NCBI GenBank assembly: GCA_017471885.1
Contig: JAFURI010000004.1
Span: forward strand, 1-36,264
Origin: Clostridia bacterium
Lineage (GTDB): Bacteria > Bacillota > Clostridia > Christensenellales > Aristaeellaceae
Reading direction: 5' to 3'
DNA length: 36,264 nucleotides
Shown here in pieces: positions 1 through 6,883 of the stretch; the stretch's first letter is position 1; each line of letters starts with the position of its first letter. The notes under the pieces were generated by a model, which did no database searches, was not told where the DNA came from, and worked only from the letters and a program-made list of their open reading frames with translations. Made by a program: the position numbers and the translations under genes.

Positions 1-86
1 GACAGGAAGTACACAAACTTATAGAAGCCGACTGCGCAGGCCACGGCGCACACAATCAGCAGAATTCCCAGCAGATTCCACGGCAT
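1..86 (-). CDS. N-terminus of a membrane protein, cut by the window edge
   Basis: Only the first 28 codons are inside the window. The start ATG (complement of 84-86) follows a GGAGGG ribosome site (complement of 95-100). The visible residues MPWNLLGILLIVCAV and onward form one hydrophobic segment, followed by an aromatic-rich stretch, so this is a membrane protein. It begins 14 bases after the stop of the epimerase gene and is probably the last known member of the TetR-led operon. The aromatic-rich start recalls the DUF1295/steroid-5-alpha-reductase-like membrane family, but too little is visible to claim it. Confidence 0.6.
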   Translation of the reverse strand, partial: MPWNLLGILLIVCAVACAVGFYKFVYFL

Positions 87-100
87 GGTCGAAACCCTCC

Positions 101-955
101 TTAACCGAAGTAGGTGTTGATGTAATCCGCAAAGCTCTTTTCGCCCACGACGGTATCGCCGACCAGATTGTGGCTCAGCGTCCAGCGGGAGAAGAGGATG
201 ATATCATGCTTGCCGGCCTTCTTGATCTTGGGCAGATTGGCCAGGATACCGAAGAGCCAGATGGGAGCCCACTTGATCTTCAGGGGCTTCTTCGCCGCAT
301 CGAAGCACAGGCGAGCCATTTCTTCGTAGGTGTAGGTCTCCCTGCCGCCCACGTTGTAGGTGACGTTGGTGTCGCACATATGATCCGCAATGAACCGGGC
401 GAAGTCGGCGCAGTCCACCACATTGGCCTTCACGCCGCCGTAGCCCTTGAGCAGCTGCATCTCGCCCTTGTCCACATAGGGCTTGAAGACCTTGCAGATA
501 TCGTAGAAGTAGCCGGTGGGGCGGTAGACGACCCAGTCCATGGCTTCCTTTTTGATTTCCTGCTCCACCAGATACTTGGCGTGCAGCATGGGCACCTTCT
601 CCGCGCCGGGCTCGTCGCAGGAGATGACGGAGACGTAGTTGAACTTCTTCACGCCTGCAGCCTTGGCTTCGGCGTAGAGGTTCATGTTGCCCTTGTAGTC
701 CACGTCGTAGGAGGTGACGGCGGTGGATGCGCCGGTGAGGCCGACGGTGGTGATGACCACGTCCGCGCCCTCGCACAGGCCCTTCATGGTTTCGGGTTTT
801 GTAGCGTCGATTTTCACAAAGGCATACTTGCCCTCGCAGCCCTGCACGGGAGTCTCGCGCATATCAGCCGCCACGACCTCATGACCGTCTGCGCACAGGC
901 ACTTGAGGATTTCAGCGCCCAGATTGCCGAAGGCGCCTGCAAGAACGATTTTCAT
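101..955 (-). CDS. NAD(P)-dependent epimerase/NmrA-like SDR protein
   Basis: The 284-residue protein begins with a classical Rossmann dinucleotide site, GAFGNLG at residues 7-13 after the first beta strand, followed by an acidic residue at the end of strand 2 (AADMRE). This is the atypical (extended) short-chain dehydrogenase family, NmrA/epimerase type, which binds NAD(P)H and acts on a small substrate or as a redox sensor. A YxxxK-like pair (HAKYLVEQEIKK near 125-137) follows, and YRPTGYFYD is a typical substrate-side loop. Start chosen at ATG 955 with AAGGAGG upstream. It lies 15 bases after the flavin-reductase-like gene, in the same operon under the TetR repressor. The substrate cannot be told from sequence; co-transcription with a flavin-binding protein suggests a redox or detoxification route. 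Confidence 0.85.
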   Translation of the reverse strand: MKIVLAGAFGNLGAEILKCLCADGHEVVAADMRETPVQGCEGKYAFVKIDATKPETMKGLCEGADVVITTVGLTGASTAVTSYDVDYKGNMNLYAEAKAAGVKKFNYVSVISCDEPGAEKVPMLHAKYLVEQEIKKEAMDWVVYRPTGYFYDICKVFKPYVDKGEMQLLKGYGGVKANVVDCADFARFIADHMCDTNVTYNVGGRETYTYEEMARLCFDAAKKPLKIKWAPIWLFGILANLPKIKKAGKHDIILFSRWTLSHNLVGDTVVGEKSFADYINTYFG

Positions 956-970
956 GGTTGAGTTCCTCCT

Positions 971-1897
971 TTATTTCTTCGCCTTTTCCTTGGCACGCTT
1001 GTCGTTGATGATCTTCATATGCTCGGCGGTCACCAGGGTGACGTTGTTCTCCTTTGCCCAGGCGACGCAGCCCTTGAGCACCACGGATAGGAACACGCGC
1101 GGCACGCCCAGAATGGTCATGAGCGCCTCGTCGGTGAACTTGACGGTATCATCGGCGCGGTCGGCGGCGTAGCGGACGGATTCCAGAGAGGCCTGACGCA
1201 CCTGCAGGAGCTCGGCGCGCATGCGGGTCTTGCGGTGGAACCAGAAATTCTTGGAATCGCGGTAGCCGTAGTCCACGGGAAGGGGAGGGAAGTCGCGGGA
1301 ACGGACGCCGTTGATGATAGCGTCGGCGTACTTCTTCTTCATCAGGATCCTGTCGATCTTCAGGATAAAGTGAGCGCCGAACTTGGAGGTGATGCCGTTG
1401 AAATCATGATACGGGGGCTCGTAGCCGTTGAGCTCGCCGGGGAGATCCTTATCCGCGCCGTCCAGCTCGCGCACCCAGGTGCATTCAATGGCCTCGATGG
1501 CGTCGGTAAGCACCATGGGACGCTTTTCGCCGGTTTCTTCCTCCAGCAGGGATTTCTCCAGCTTAAAGTTGCACTTGGGCATCTTGTCCTCGGGCTTGTC
1601 GCCGGGCCAGGAGAGCTTCACGGCCTCCTTGAAGGTGGAGGGCTTGTCGTCGATGAAGCTGATGGCGCACTTGCCGTTGCGCAGGATATTCTGGGCGGTG
1701 TTGGAGGAGTTGCGGCAGCTCAGCAGCATGGCGTAGAAATCCTTGCCAGCCACATAGTAGGGCTGCACCAGCGAGTAGGGGCCAAGGCTGGTGGTGCCGT
1801 CCTCGCAAAGGGTGCTGATGATGACGGTAGGCATGGGGAAGAACAGGGACGTCTGGTAAAAATTGTCCACGATGCGCAGATTCTCAAAGCTGCTCAT
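971..1897 (-). CDS. Flavin reductase-like (FMN-binding split-barrel) protein
   Basis: The 308-residue protein starts with a segment (FFPMPTVIISTLCEDGTTSL, then GPYSLVQPYY) typical of the flavin reductase-like domain, a split beta barrel that binds FMN, followed by a serine/asparagine-rich segment (CRNSSNTAQNI) expected near the FMN phosphate. This domain fills roughly residues 10-200. The remaining 100 residues are helical and lysine-rich at the end, longer than simple flavin reductases of about 170-200 residues. Start at ATG 1897 with AAGGAGG upstream. It sits 27 bases after the TetR gene and 15 before the epimerase, so the three are likely co-transcribed and induced together. Function beyond flavin-dependent redox chemistry is not resolved. 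Confidence 0.75.
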   Translation of the reverse strand: MSSFENLRIVDNFYQTSLFFPMPTVIISTLCEDGTTSLGPYSLVQPYYVAGKDFYAMLLSCRNSSNTAQNILRNGKCAISFIDDKPSTFKEAVKLSWPGDKPEDKMPKCNFKLEKSLLEEETGEKRPMVLTDAIEAIECTWVRELDGADKDLPGELNGYEPPYHDFNGITSKFGAHFILKIDRILMKKKYADAIINGVRSRDFPPLPVDYGYRDSKNFWFHRKTRMRAELLQVRQASLESVRYAADRADDTVKFTDEALMTILGVPRVFLSVVLKGCVAWAKENNVTLVTAEHMKIINDKRAKEKAKK

Positions 1898-1924
1898 GGG
1901 ATGGGCCTCCTTTTGTTTCTCGTA

Positions 1925-2437
1925 TTATGGGATGAGTTTGCGGATGACGGGGTACAGGGTATCAAAGTCGGCGTCCTCCATGGCCCAGCTGATGAGGGCC
2001 TCCGCGATGAAGGCGGCGGTGAAGGCTGCGCTCTCTCCGGCGCATACGGGCAGAATGAAGGCCGCCAGCTGCTCCCGGAGCATCTGGTGACGGGGGGCAA
2101 ATCCCAGGGCCATAGCCTTGGCTGCCCCCGAATCGGAGAAAAGGTCCCGATGGTTTTCCGCATAGCTGCGCAGCGCGTCATAGACGCCCCGGATCAGCGT
2201 TTCCGGATGATCGGCAGGCAGCGCGGCGATTGCATCCAGCTGCTGCTGCCAGTCTTCAAGCATGAAAGCGGCAATCAGCATATCCTTGGAGGGAAAGTAG
2301 TTGTATACCGTGCCTACGCCCACATTGCAGGCGGCGGCCACGGAGCGGATGGTGGTGCCGGCATAGCCGCGGTCGGCAATCTGCCTCCGGGCCTCCGAGA
2401 GAAGCTGGGCGCGGAGATTCTCAATGATTTTTGGCAT
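1925..2437 (-). CDS. TetR/AcrR family transcriptional regulator
   Basis: The 170-residue protein has the N-terminal TetR DNA-binding domain: an amphipathic first helix (EARRQIADRGYAGTTIRSVA), then the helix-turn-helix with the diagnostic GVGTVYNYFPSKDML at about residues 36-50. The C-terminal ligand-binding domain is short and lacks identifiable ligand residues. Start at ATG 2437 with GGAGGG six bases upstream. It is the first gene of a four-gene minus-strand operon and is preceded by a near-consensus promoter with a perfect palindrome at the start point, so autorepression is the obvious model. The inducer is unknown; the downstream flavin and SDR enzymes suggest an electrophile, quinone or similar small molecule (inference). 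Confidence 0.9.
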   Translation of the reverse strand: MPKIIENLRAQLLSEARRQIADRGYAGTTIRSVAAACNVGVGTVYNYFPSKDMLIAAFMLEDWQQQLDAIAALPADHPETLIRGVYDALRSYAENHRDLFSDSGAAKAMALGFAPRHQMLREQLAAFILPVCAGESAAFTAAFIAEALISWAMEDADFDTLYPVIRKLIP

Positions 2438-2520
2438 TGGATCCCTCCTGTGTGGTGAAGATGCGGACAGCCTGCCCGGCGCGGGGATTCCCGAACGGAT
2501 TCATAAAGGCGCTGAATTAT

Positions 2521-2534
2521 ATGAACCTGTTCAT
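2521..2534. promoter_or_regulatory. Palindromic operator, probably for the TetR regulator
   Basis: ATGAAC-CT-GTTCAT is a perfect 6-bp inverted repeat with a 2-bp spacer. It covers the predicted transcription start of the TetR operon, a position that would block initiation. Assignment to this TetR protein is inference from position. Confidence 0.6.
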
Positions 2535-2539
2535 TTAAC

Positions 2540-2568
2540 ATTATGCGCCTTTGACGCGGGCATGTCAA
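2540..2568 (-). promoter_or_regulatory. Sigma-A promoter of the TetR operon
   Basis: Read on the minus strand: -35 TTGACA (2568-2563), 17-bp spacer, -10 CATAAT (2545-2540). The expected start, near 2533, falls inside the palindrome at 2521-2534. Confidence 0.8.
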
Positions 2569-2755
2569 GAAGATTGTTAAAAAAATTGCGAGAATGTGCG
2601 GCGGTGGCGGTCTTGCGAACGAAAAGGGGAGGCGCATGTTCGAGTTTCAGGGAATGCGTTGGGAATGATATATCATCTGCAGAGAACGGAGTATTATCTG
2701 CCACAGTGGCCTTGATGCTGCGCGGCTTCCTCGCAGGATTGATGTAAACAGGAAA

Positions 2756-2780
2756 GTTTTTAATGTTTTTCATTAAAAAC
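2756..2780. promoter_or_regulatory. Perfect inverted repeat upstream of the DUF2975-HTH promoter
   Basis: The arms GTTTTTAATG (2756-2765) and CATTAAAAAC (2771-2780) are perfect complements separated by five T. The repeat ends 3 bases before the -35 box. A half-site copy, CATTAAAC, occurs at 2828-2835 just after the start point. This is a candidate operator for the small HTH regulator of the operon, or for another factor. Confidence 0.5.
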
Positions 2781-2783
2781 CTG

Positions 2784-2812
2784 TTGACAAACGTTGTTCT
2801 TCCGGGTATAAT
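2784..2812 (+). promoter_or_regulatory. Consensus sigma-A promoter of the DUF2975-HTH operon
   Basis: Perfect TTGACA (2784-2789), 17-bp spacer, perfect TATAAT (2807-2812). Start expected near 2819, about 37 bases before the ATG at 2856. Such a full-consensus promoter with adjacent palindromes is usually under repressor control. Confidence 0.9.
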
Positions 2813-2855
2813 GCAATTAACGATAAACATTAAACTTTTTACGGGAGGATTGACT

Positions 2856-3470
2856 ATGAACAAGGAAAAAATGATCAGGACCGCCAGAGGGCTGGATACG
2901 CTTTTCAAGACGCTGCGCAGGATTATCGTGATCGCCATGGCGGCGGCCGTCTGCGTGATGGCGGTACTGACTGTGGTGCACTGGGTGAATCCCGCCGCCG
3001 TCATCGGCGAAGGGTTCGAGTCGCTGGATCTGGGTACGGTGACGGTGGAGCTTGCGCCGGAGAGCGCTCCCACCGCCGGCGAGGTGCTGGGCTACGCGTG
3101 GCTGGTGATTGCGCTGGGCAGCGTGTGCGCGGCGCTGATCTGGTACATCTTCGGGCAGATCCGGCAGATTCTCGCCCCCATGAAGGAGGGTACGCCCTTC
3201 CAGGCTTCGGTCAGCCAGAGCATCCGCCGCATGGCGTGGGTCAGTCTGGCGCTGGGCGCAGCGCAGAATATCGGGCGGATGATCGAGGTCAACGCGGTGA
3301 TCGGCCGGTTTGACATCAACCAGCTGCTGGCAAGCGGGCAGATCCGCTCCATCACCGCCAACTACACGCTGGATATGACTTTCGTGCTGGTGTTCTTCGG
3401 TCTGCGGCTGGTGTCCTACATTTTCCGCTACGGCGAGGAGCTGCAGCAGCTCTCCGACGAAACGCTGTAA
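2856..3470 (+). CDS. DUF2975 family membrane protein
   Basis: Start taken at ATG 2856, which has GGGAGG at 2843-2848; a longer reading frame from 2763 would begin upstream of the promoter and is rejected. The 204-residue product has four hydrophobic segments, near residues 25-45 (IVIAMAAAVCVMAVLTVV), 80-105, 125-145 and 170-190 (FVLVFFGLRLVSYIF), matching the four-helix DUF2975 family. An FQASVSQSIRRMAW stretch between helices is typical. Members of this family are almost always encoded directly upstream of a small Cro/CI-type HTH gene, as here (12-base gap). Function is unproven; the protein may sense a membrane signal for its HTH partner. A strong terminator follows the pair. Confidence 0.85.
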   Translation: MNKEKMIRTARGLDTLFKTLRRIIVIAMAAAVCVMAVLTVVHWVNPAAVIGEGFESLDLGTVTVELAPESAPTAGEVLGYAWLVIALGSVCAALIWYIFGQIRQILAPMKEGTPFQASVSQSIRRMAWVSLALGAAQNIGRMIEVNAVIGRFDINQLLASGQIRSITANYTLDMTFVLVFFGLRLVSYIFRYGEELQQLSDETL

Positions 3471-3482
3471 AGGAGGCGCACC

Positions 3483-3692
3483 ATGGCAATTATTCTGAGG
3501 CTGGATCGAGTGATGGCGGACAGGAAAATGTCGCTGAACGAACTGTCGGAGCGGGTGGGCGTGGCCAACGTCAACCTGTCCAAGCTGAAGAACGGACACG
3601 TCAGCGCCATCCGGTTTTCCACGCTGGAGGCGATCTGCGACGTGCTGGACTGTCAGCCGGGGGATATTCTGGAGTACCGCAGGGACGGCTGA
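3483..3692 (+). CDS. Small Cro/CI-type HTH regulator (YozG-like)
   Basis: The 69-residue protein is essentially one helix-turn-helix domain of the XRE type: LDRVMADRKMSLNELSERVG is followed by NVNLSKLKNGHVSAIRFSTL (recognition region) and LDCQPGDILEYR. This matches the compact HTH_26/YozG-like regulators paired with DUF2975 membrane proteins. The start ATG at 3483 has AAGGAGG 7-8 bases upstream. With the membrane protein it forms a two-gene unit between a consensus promoter and an intrinsic terminator. It may bind the inverted repeat at 2756-2780 and control its own operon (inference). Confidence 0.88.
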   Translation: MAIILRLDRVMADRKMSLNELSERVGVANVNLSKLKNGHVSAIRFSTLEAICDVLDCQPGDILEYRRDG

Positions 3693-3710
3693 ATCTAAAT
3701 GATACTACGC

Positions 3711-3747
3711 CCCCTTTCGACGACGTTCGTTGAAAGGGGTGTTTTTT
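3711..3747 (+). terminator. Intrinsic terminator of the DUF2975-HTH operon
   Basis: The arms CCCCTTTC (3711-3718) and GAAAGGGG (3732-3739) pair. The inner bases ACGA/TCGT also pair, giving an almost continuous 13-bp stem with a 3-base loop. Six T follow (3742-3747). Confidence 0.9.
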
Positions 3748-3809
3748 CGTCAAAGGACAGGGGCAGGCGGGCGGCGAATCCGTACATGATGGAAAGGACG
3801 GGGATCTGC

Positions 3810-4514
3810 ATGCCGGAGTGTCTTGCGGCGGGGAATGAGCGCCGGGCCCGGGAATGGATGCTGGCGGTGGAGAATCTGGGCGAAGGGTGGCGCTGCACAT
3901 GGGCGCAGGATGCGCACACGGCCCGGGTGATGATGGAGGAGCGGTACTATGACGCGGCGCTGCTGTGCCCGGGAGAGGAAGGGGTGAAGCTTGCGCAGCT
4001 TTTGCGTCAGCGGCCGCCTGTTGCCCCGCCTTGGGTGATCGCGCTGGAGGAGAGTGCGGCAGCGGACGGATGCATCCGCCGGGCGGAGGAGCTGGAAGGG
4101 CTGATGGCGGACTGGACGCGGTGCGGACGGCTTCCGCAGCTGGCGCAGGAGCGGCATGGTCAGCTGCTGTGTCTGGCCCGGGGGCTGATGTGTGCGCTGG
4201 ACGTGCCGGGGAGGCTGAAGGCGTGGGATTTTCTGCCGGATATGGCGGCGCTGTGCACGGTGCATCCGCCGCTGGGGGAGGATCTGCGGGGGCGGCTGTA
4301 TCCGCTGCTGGGGCGGCGGCATGCGCTGACGGGCGCTGCGGTGGAGCGGCGGCTGCGCCTGGCGGTGGAATCCACATGGAATCACTCCAGCCTTGCTGCG
4401 CTGGAAAGATTCTTCGGCCACAGCGTGGATCCGGAGCGGGGCAAACCCACCAACCGGGAGTTCATCTGCCGGGTGCAGGAGCGGCTGACGCTGGCGGCGC
4501 GGCGGATTGCATGA
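3810..4514 (+). CDS. Spo0A C-terminal-domain protein with degenerate receiver
   Basis: The last 115 residues match the Spo0A DNA-binding (effector) domain: AAVERRLRLAVESTW, then FFGHSVDPERGKPTNREFI, with the highly conserved GKPTN-FI signature at 211-219. The first 100 residues look like a receiver fold but lack its chemistry. The phospho-acceptor position in LLCPGEEG (51-58) is Cys rather than Asp, the acidic pair after strand 1 is missing, and no switch Thr/Ser or conserved Lys is evident. Start chosen at ATG 3810, which has a GGGG/AGGA-type site upstream; ATG 3786/3789 are alternatives, and a frame opening at 3699 lies inside the terminator. At 234 residues it is shorter than Spo0A (about 265). 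It is likely a DNA-binding regulator independent of the phosphorelay, not Spo0A itself. Confidence 0.75.
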   Translation: MPECLAAGNERRAREWMLAVENLGEGWRCTWAQDAHTARVMMEERYYDAALLCPGEEGVKLAQLLRQRPPVAPPWVIALEESAAADGCIRRAEELEGLMADWTRCGRLPQLAQERHGQLLCLARGLMCALDVPGRLKAWDFLPDMAALCTVHPPLGEDLRGRLYPLLGRRHALTGAAVERRLRLAVESTWNHSSLAALERFFGHSVDPERGKPTNREFICRVQERLTLAARRIA

Positions 4515-4523
4515 GCATGCCTA

Positions 4524-4552
4524 TGGACAAAAGGCGGCGGTTGTGGTATACC
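4524..4552 (+). promoter_or_regulatory. Candidate sigma-A promoter for the MATE gene
   Basis: TGGACA (4524-4529), 17-bp spacer, TATACC (4547-4552). Five of six and four of six consensus matches; start near 4559, about 40 bases before ATG 4601. Confidence 0.5.
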
Positions 4553-4600
4553 GTCATGTAGAGAGCTTATTCAGAAGAGACACCGAAGGGAGATGGCGTT

Positions 4601-5986
4601 ATGGCCTGGTCGGGGCGCACGGCGCATGAGACCAACAGCATCACCGAGGGCATTATCTGGAAGCAGCTGCTGATTTTCTTCTTCCCCATTCTGCTGGGCA
4701 CGTTTTTCCAGCAGCTGTACAATACGGCCGATGCGATCATCGTAGGCAAATATGTGGGCAAGGAAGCGCTGGCGGCGGTGGGCGGCGCTACGGGCGTGCT
4801 GATCAACCTGCTGGTGGGCTTCTTTACCGGACTGTCCTCCGGCGCAACGGTTCTGATCTCCCAGTACTTCGGTGCAAGGCGTGACCGCGACGTGGGTGAA
4901 ACGGTGCATACCGCCATCGCCCTGTCGCTGCTGGGCGGCGTGGTGATCACAGTGCTGGGTGAGGTGTTCGCGCCTGCGGTGCTGCGGCTGATGGGCACGC
5001 CCGAGGACATCATGGGCCATGCGCTGACCTACATCCGCATCTACTTCGGCGGAGTGGTGTTCTCACTGATCTACAATATCGGCAGCGGTATTCTGCGAGC
5101 AATCGGCGATTCCCGCCGCCCGCTGTTCTTCCTCATTGCGGCCTGTATGACCAACATCGTGCTGGACGTGATTCTGGTGACGGGCTTTGATATGGGCGTG
5201 GGCGGCGCGGCGGTGGCCACGTTGTTCTCTCAGGGCGTGAGCGCGGTGCTGGTGGTCGTTACCCTGTGCCGGTCGCCCTTCTCCTACCAGCTGTTCCCGA
5301 AGAAGGTGCGCCTGCATCCGCATCAGCTGAGCGGCATTCTGCGCATCGGCTTCCCTGCGGGTATCCAGTCGGTGATGTACTCCCTGAGCAACGTCATCAT
5401 CCAGTCCTCGGTGAACGGCTTTGGTACGGATACCGTGGCGGCATGGACGGCCTTCGGCAAGCTGGACGGTCTGTTCTGGATGACGGTCAGCGCCTTTGGC
5501 GTGTCGGTGACCACCTTCGCCGGGCAGAACTTCGGCGCAAGGCGGTATGACCGCATGAAGCGCAGCGTATGGACCTGCCTCGGTATGGCGGCGGCGACCA
5601 CCTTTGTGCTGGCCGGCGTGCTGATGGGCTTCGGCCGGTATGTGCTGCACGCCTTCGCGGATGACCCGAAGGTGATTGAGATCGGCCTGGAGATCTTGTT
5701 CTTCCTTGCGCCCACGTGGTGCCTGTACCTGTGCATTGAAATCTTCTCCGGCGCGCTGCGCGGCGCGGGCGATGCGTTCATCCCCACCATGTTCACGCTC
5801 TTCGGCGTGTGCCTGATGCGCGTGGTCTGGCTGTGCTTCGTGGCGCCGCAGTTCAACAGCCTGAAGATGGTGCTGACCTCCTATCCGCTGACGTGGTGCC
5901 TGACCTCGGTGCTGTTTGTGGCGTATTACCTGAGGGGCAGGTGGCTGCGCCGCTGCATGAAGAAGGCAGGTCACGAAATTGCATGA
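4601..5986 (+). CDS. MATE family multidrug/cation antiporter
   Basis: The 461-residue product is an integral membrane protein of about 12 helices arranged as two similar halves, the layout of MATE exporters (DinF/NorM type). These expel organic cations or drugs in exchange for Na+ or H+. Typical family stretches are LLIFFFPILLGTFFQQLYNT near the N-terminus, ADAIIVGKYVGKEALAAVGG after it, and SSGATVLISQYFGARR. The corresponding second-half motif is VTTFAGQNFGARRYDR. Length matches the family norm (440-460). The ATG at 4601 follows a GGGAG site. A terminator lies directly downstream, so it is probably a single-gene unit, possibly with its own promoter at 4524-4552. Substrate cannot be predicted. 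Confidence 0.95.
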   Translation: MAWSGRTAHETNSITEGIIWKQLLIFFFPILLGTFFQQLYNTADAIIVGKYVGKEALAAVGGATGVLINLLVGFFTGLSSGATVLISQYFGARRDRDVGETVHTAIALSLLGGVVITVLGEVFAPAVLRLMGTPEDIMGHALTYIRIYFGGVVFSLIYNIGSGILRAIGDSRRPLFFLIAACMTNIVLDVILVTGFDMGVGGAAVATLFSQGVSAVLVVVTLCRSPFSYQLFPKKVRLHPHQLSGILRIGFPAGIQSVMYSLSNVIIQSSVNGFGTDTVAAWTAFGKLDGLFWMTVSAFGVSVTTFAGQNFGARRYDRMKRSVWTCLGMAAATTFVLAGVLMGFGRYVLHAFADDPKVIEIGLEILFFLAPTWCLYLCIEIFSGALRGAGDAFIPTMFTLFGVCLMRVVWLCFVAPQFNSLKMVLTSYPLTWCLTSVLFVAYYLRGRWLRRCMKKAGHEIA

Positions 5987-5993
5987 TATATCC

Positions 5994-6028
5994 CGCCGGA
6001 CGGCTTCAGGGCTGTCCGGCGTATTCTT
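5994..6028 (+). terminator. Intrinsic terminator after the MATE gene
   Basis: The arms CGCCGGACGGC (5994-6004) and GCTGTCCGGCG (6011-6021) form an 11-bp stem with one G-T pair. They are followed by TATTCTTTT. Confidence 0.75.
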
Positions 6029-6070
6029 TTACCCTTTTGGGCCCAAGCTGAAAGGACTGGAGGTGAAGAT

Positions 6071-6781
6071 ATGCGCGGTGCGCTTGCGATGCTGGCGGGG
6101 CTGTGGACGGCGCGCATGCTGCGGCGGATGAAACATCTGCGCAGGCTGGGGCTGCAGGAGGAGGCGCGGCAGCTTTACCGGCGTGCTTCGTGGAGCATGG
6201 GTGCGGCGGTCTGGTGCGCCATGCTGCTGCAGGAGGGGATCCTGTGGCGCAGTGGGCTGCTCTCGTGGCAGAGCGGGCTGCCGCTGCATCTGTGCAGTAT
6301 GACGGGAATCCTGACTTTGCCCATGCTGCTGAGCGGAAACGATACGCTGTGGCACAGCGCGCTGCTGGCAGGTTTACCGGGTGCGGCGCTGGCGCTGATC
6401 TTTCCTGCGCCGCCGTCCACGCCCTGGCCCGGCTGGATGGCGCTGGGGTTCTACGGCCTGCATGCGCTGCTGATCTGCGCGCCGCTGCTGCCGCTGGGTA
6501 TGGGCAGAAGGATCGCCGTTCAGGGCGCTGCGCAGGCATGGCTGTTCTGGGTGACAGCGGCGCTGGGGATCAGTATAATCAATCGTCTGCTGGGCAGCAA
6601 TTACCTGTTCCTGTCTCATCCGGTGGAGGGAACGCCGCTGGTGCGGCTGGCACGGCAGGGGGAGACGGCGTACCGCGCATGGCTCTTCGGACTTTTCACG
6701 CTGTGGATGGCGGCGCAGGGCTGCCTTTGCATGCTTTGTTCACGGATGCGGCAGAGAAAAAAGCGAAAAAACGACAGCTGA
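6071..6781 (+). CDS. YwaF/TMEM164-like integral membrane protein
   Basis: The 236-residue protein has about six or seven hydrophobic helices. Two signatures fit the YwaF (TIGR02206)/TMEM164 family: LPLHLCSMTGIL near residue 74, with its conserved His, and GSNYLFLSHPV near 177-187. Length agrees with the family (about 230). The TMEM164 branch in animals has been linked to acyl transfer on lipids; the bacterial role is unknown. The ATG at 6071 has GGAGGTGA immediately upstream. The C-terminus is strongly basic (RMRQRKKRKN), which suggests a cytoplasmic tail. It is bracketed by the MATE terminator and the promoter of the Na/Pi cotransporter gene. Confidence 0.75.
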   Translation: MRGALAMLAGLWTARMLRRMKHLRRLGLQEEARQLYRRASWSMGAAVWCAMLLQEGILWRSGLLSWQSGLPLHLCSMTGILTLPMLLSGNDTLWHSALLAGLPGAALALIFPAPPSTPWPGWMALGFYGLHALLICAPLLPLGMGRRIAVQGAAQAWLFWVTAALGISIINRLLGSNYLFLSHPVEGTPLVRLARQGETAYRAWLFGLFTLWMAAQGCLCMLCSRMRQRKKRKNDS

Positions 6782-6790
6782 GGTAAAAAT

Positions 6791-6819
6791 TTGGATTTAC
6801 AATCCCTTGTGTTTATGAT
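6791..6819 (+). promoter_or_regulatory. Candidate promoter of the Na/Pi cotransporter gene
   Basis: TTGGAT (6791-6796), 17-bp spacer, TATGAT (6814-6819). It lies 65 bases upstream of ATG 6884, in a visibly AT-rich gap. The -35 match is weak. Confidence 0.45.
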
Positions 6820-6883
6820 AAAGTGAACCTGTATGAAGAAAAAAGGGTAAGAAGAAAAAGAAAAAGCACGGAGGAAAACAAAG

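Noticed and set aside
3699..3809. A longer start for the Spo0A-C protein at 3699
   Set aside because: The first codons lie inside the intrinsic terminator of the preceding operon and lack a ribosome site.
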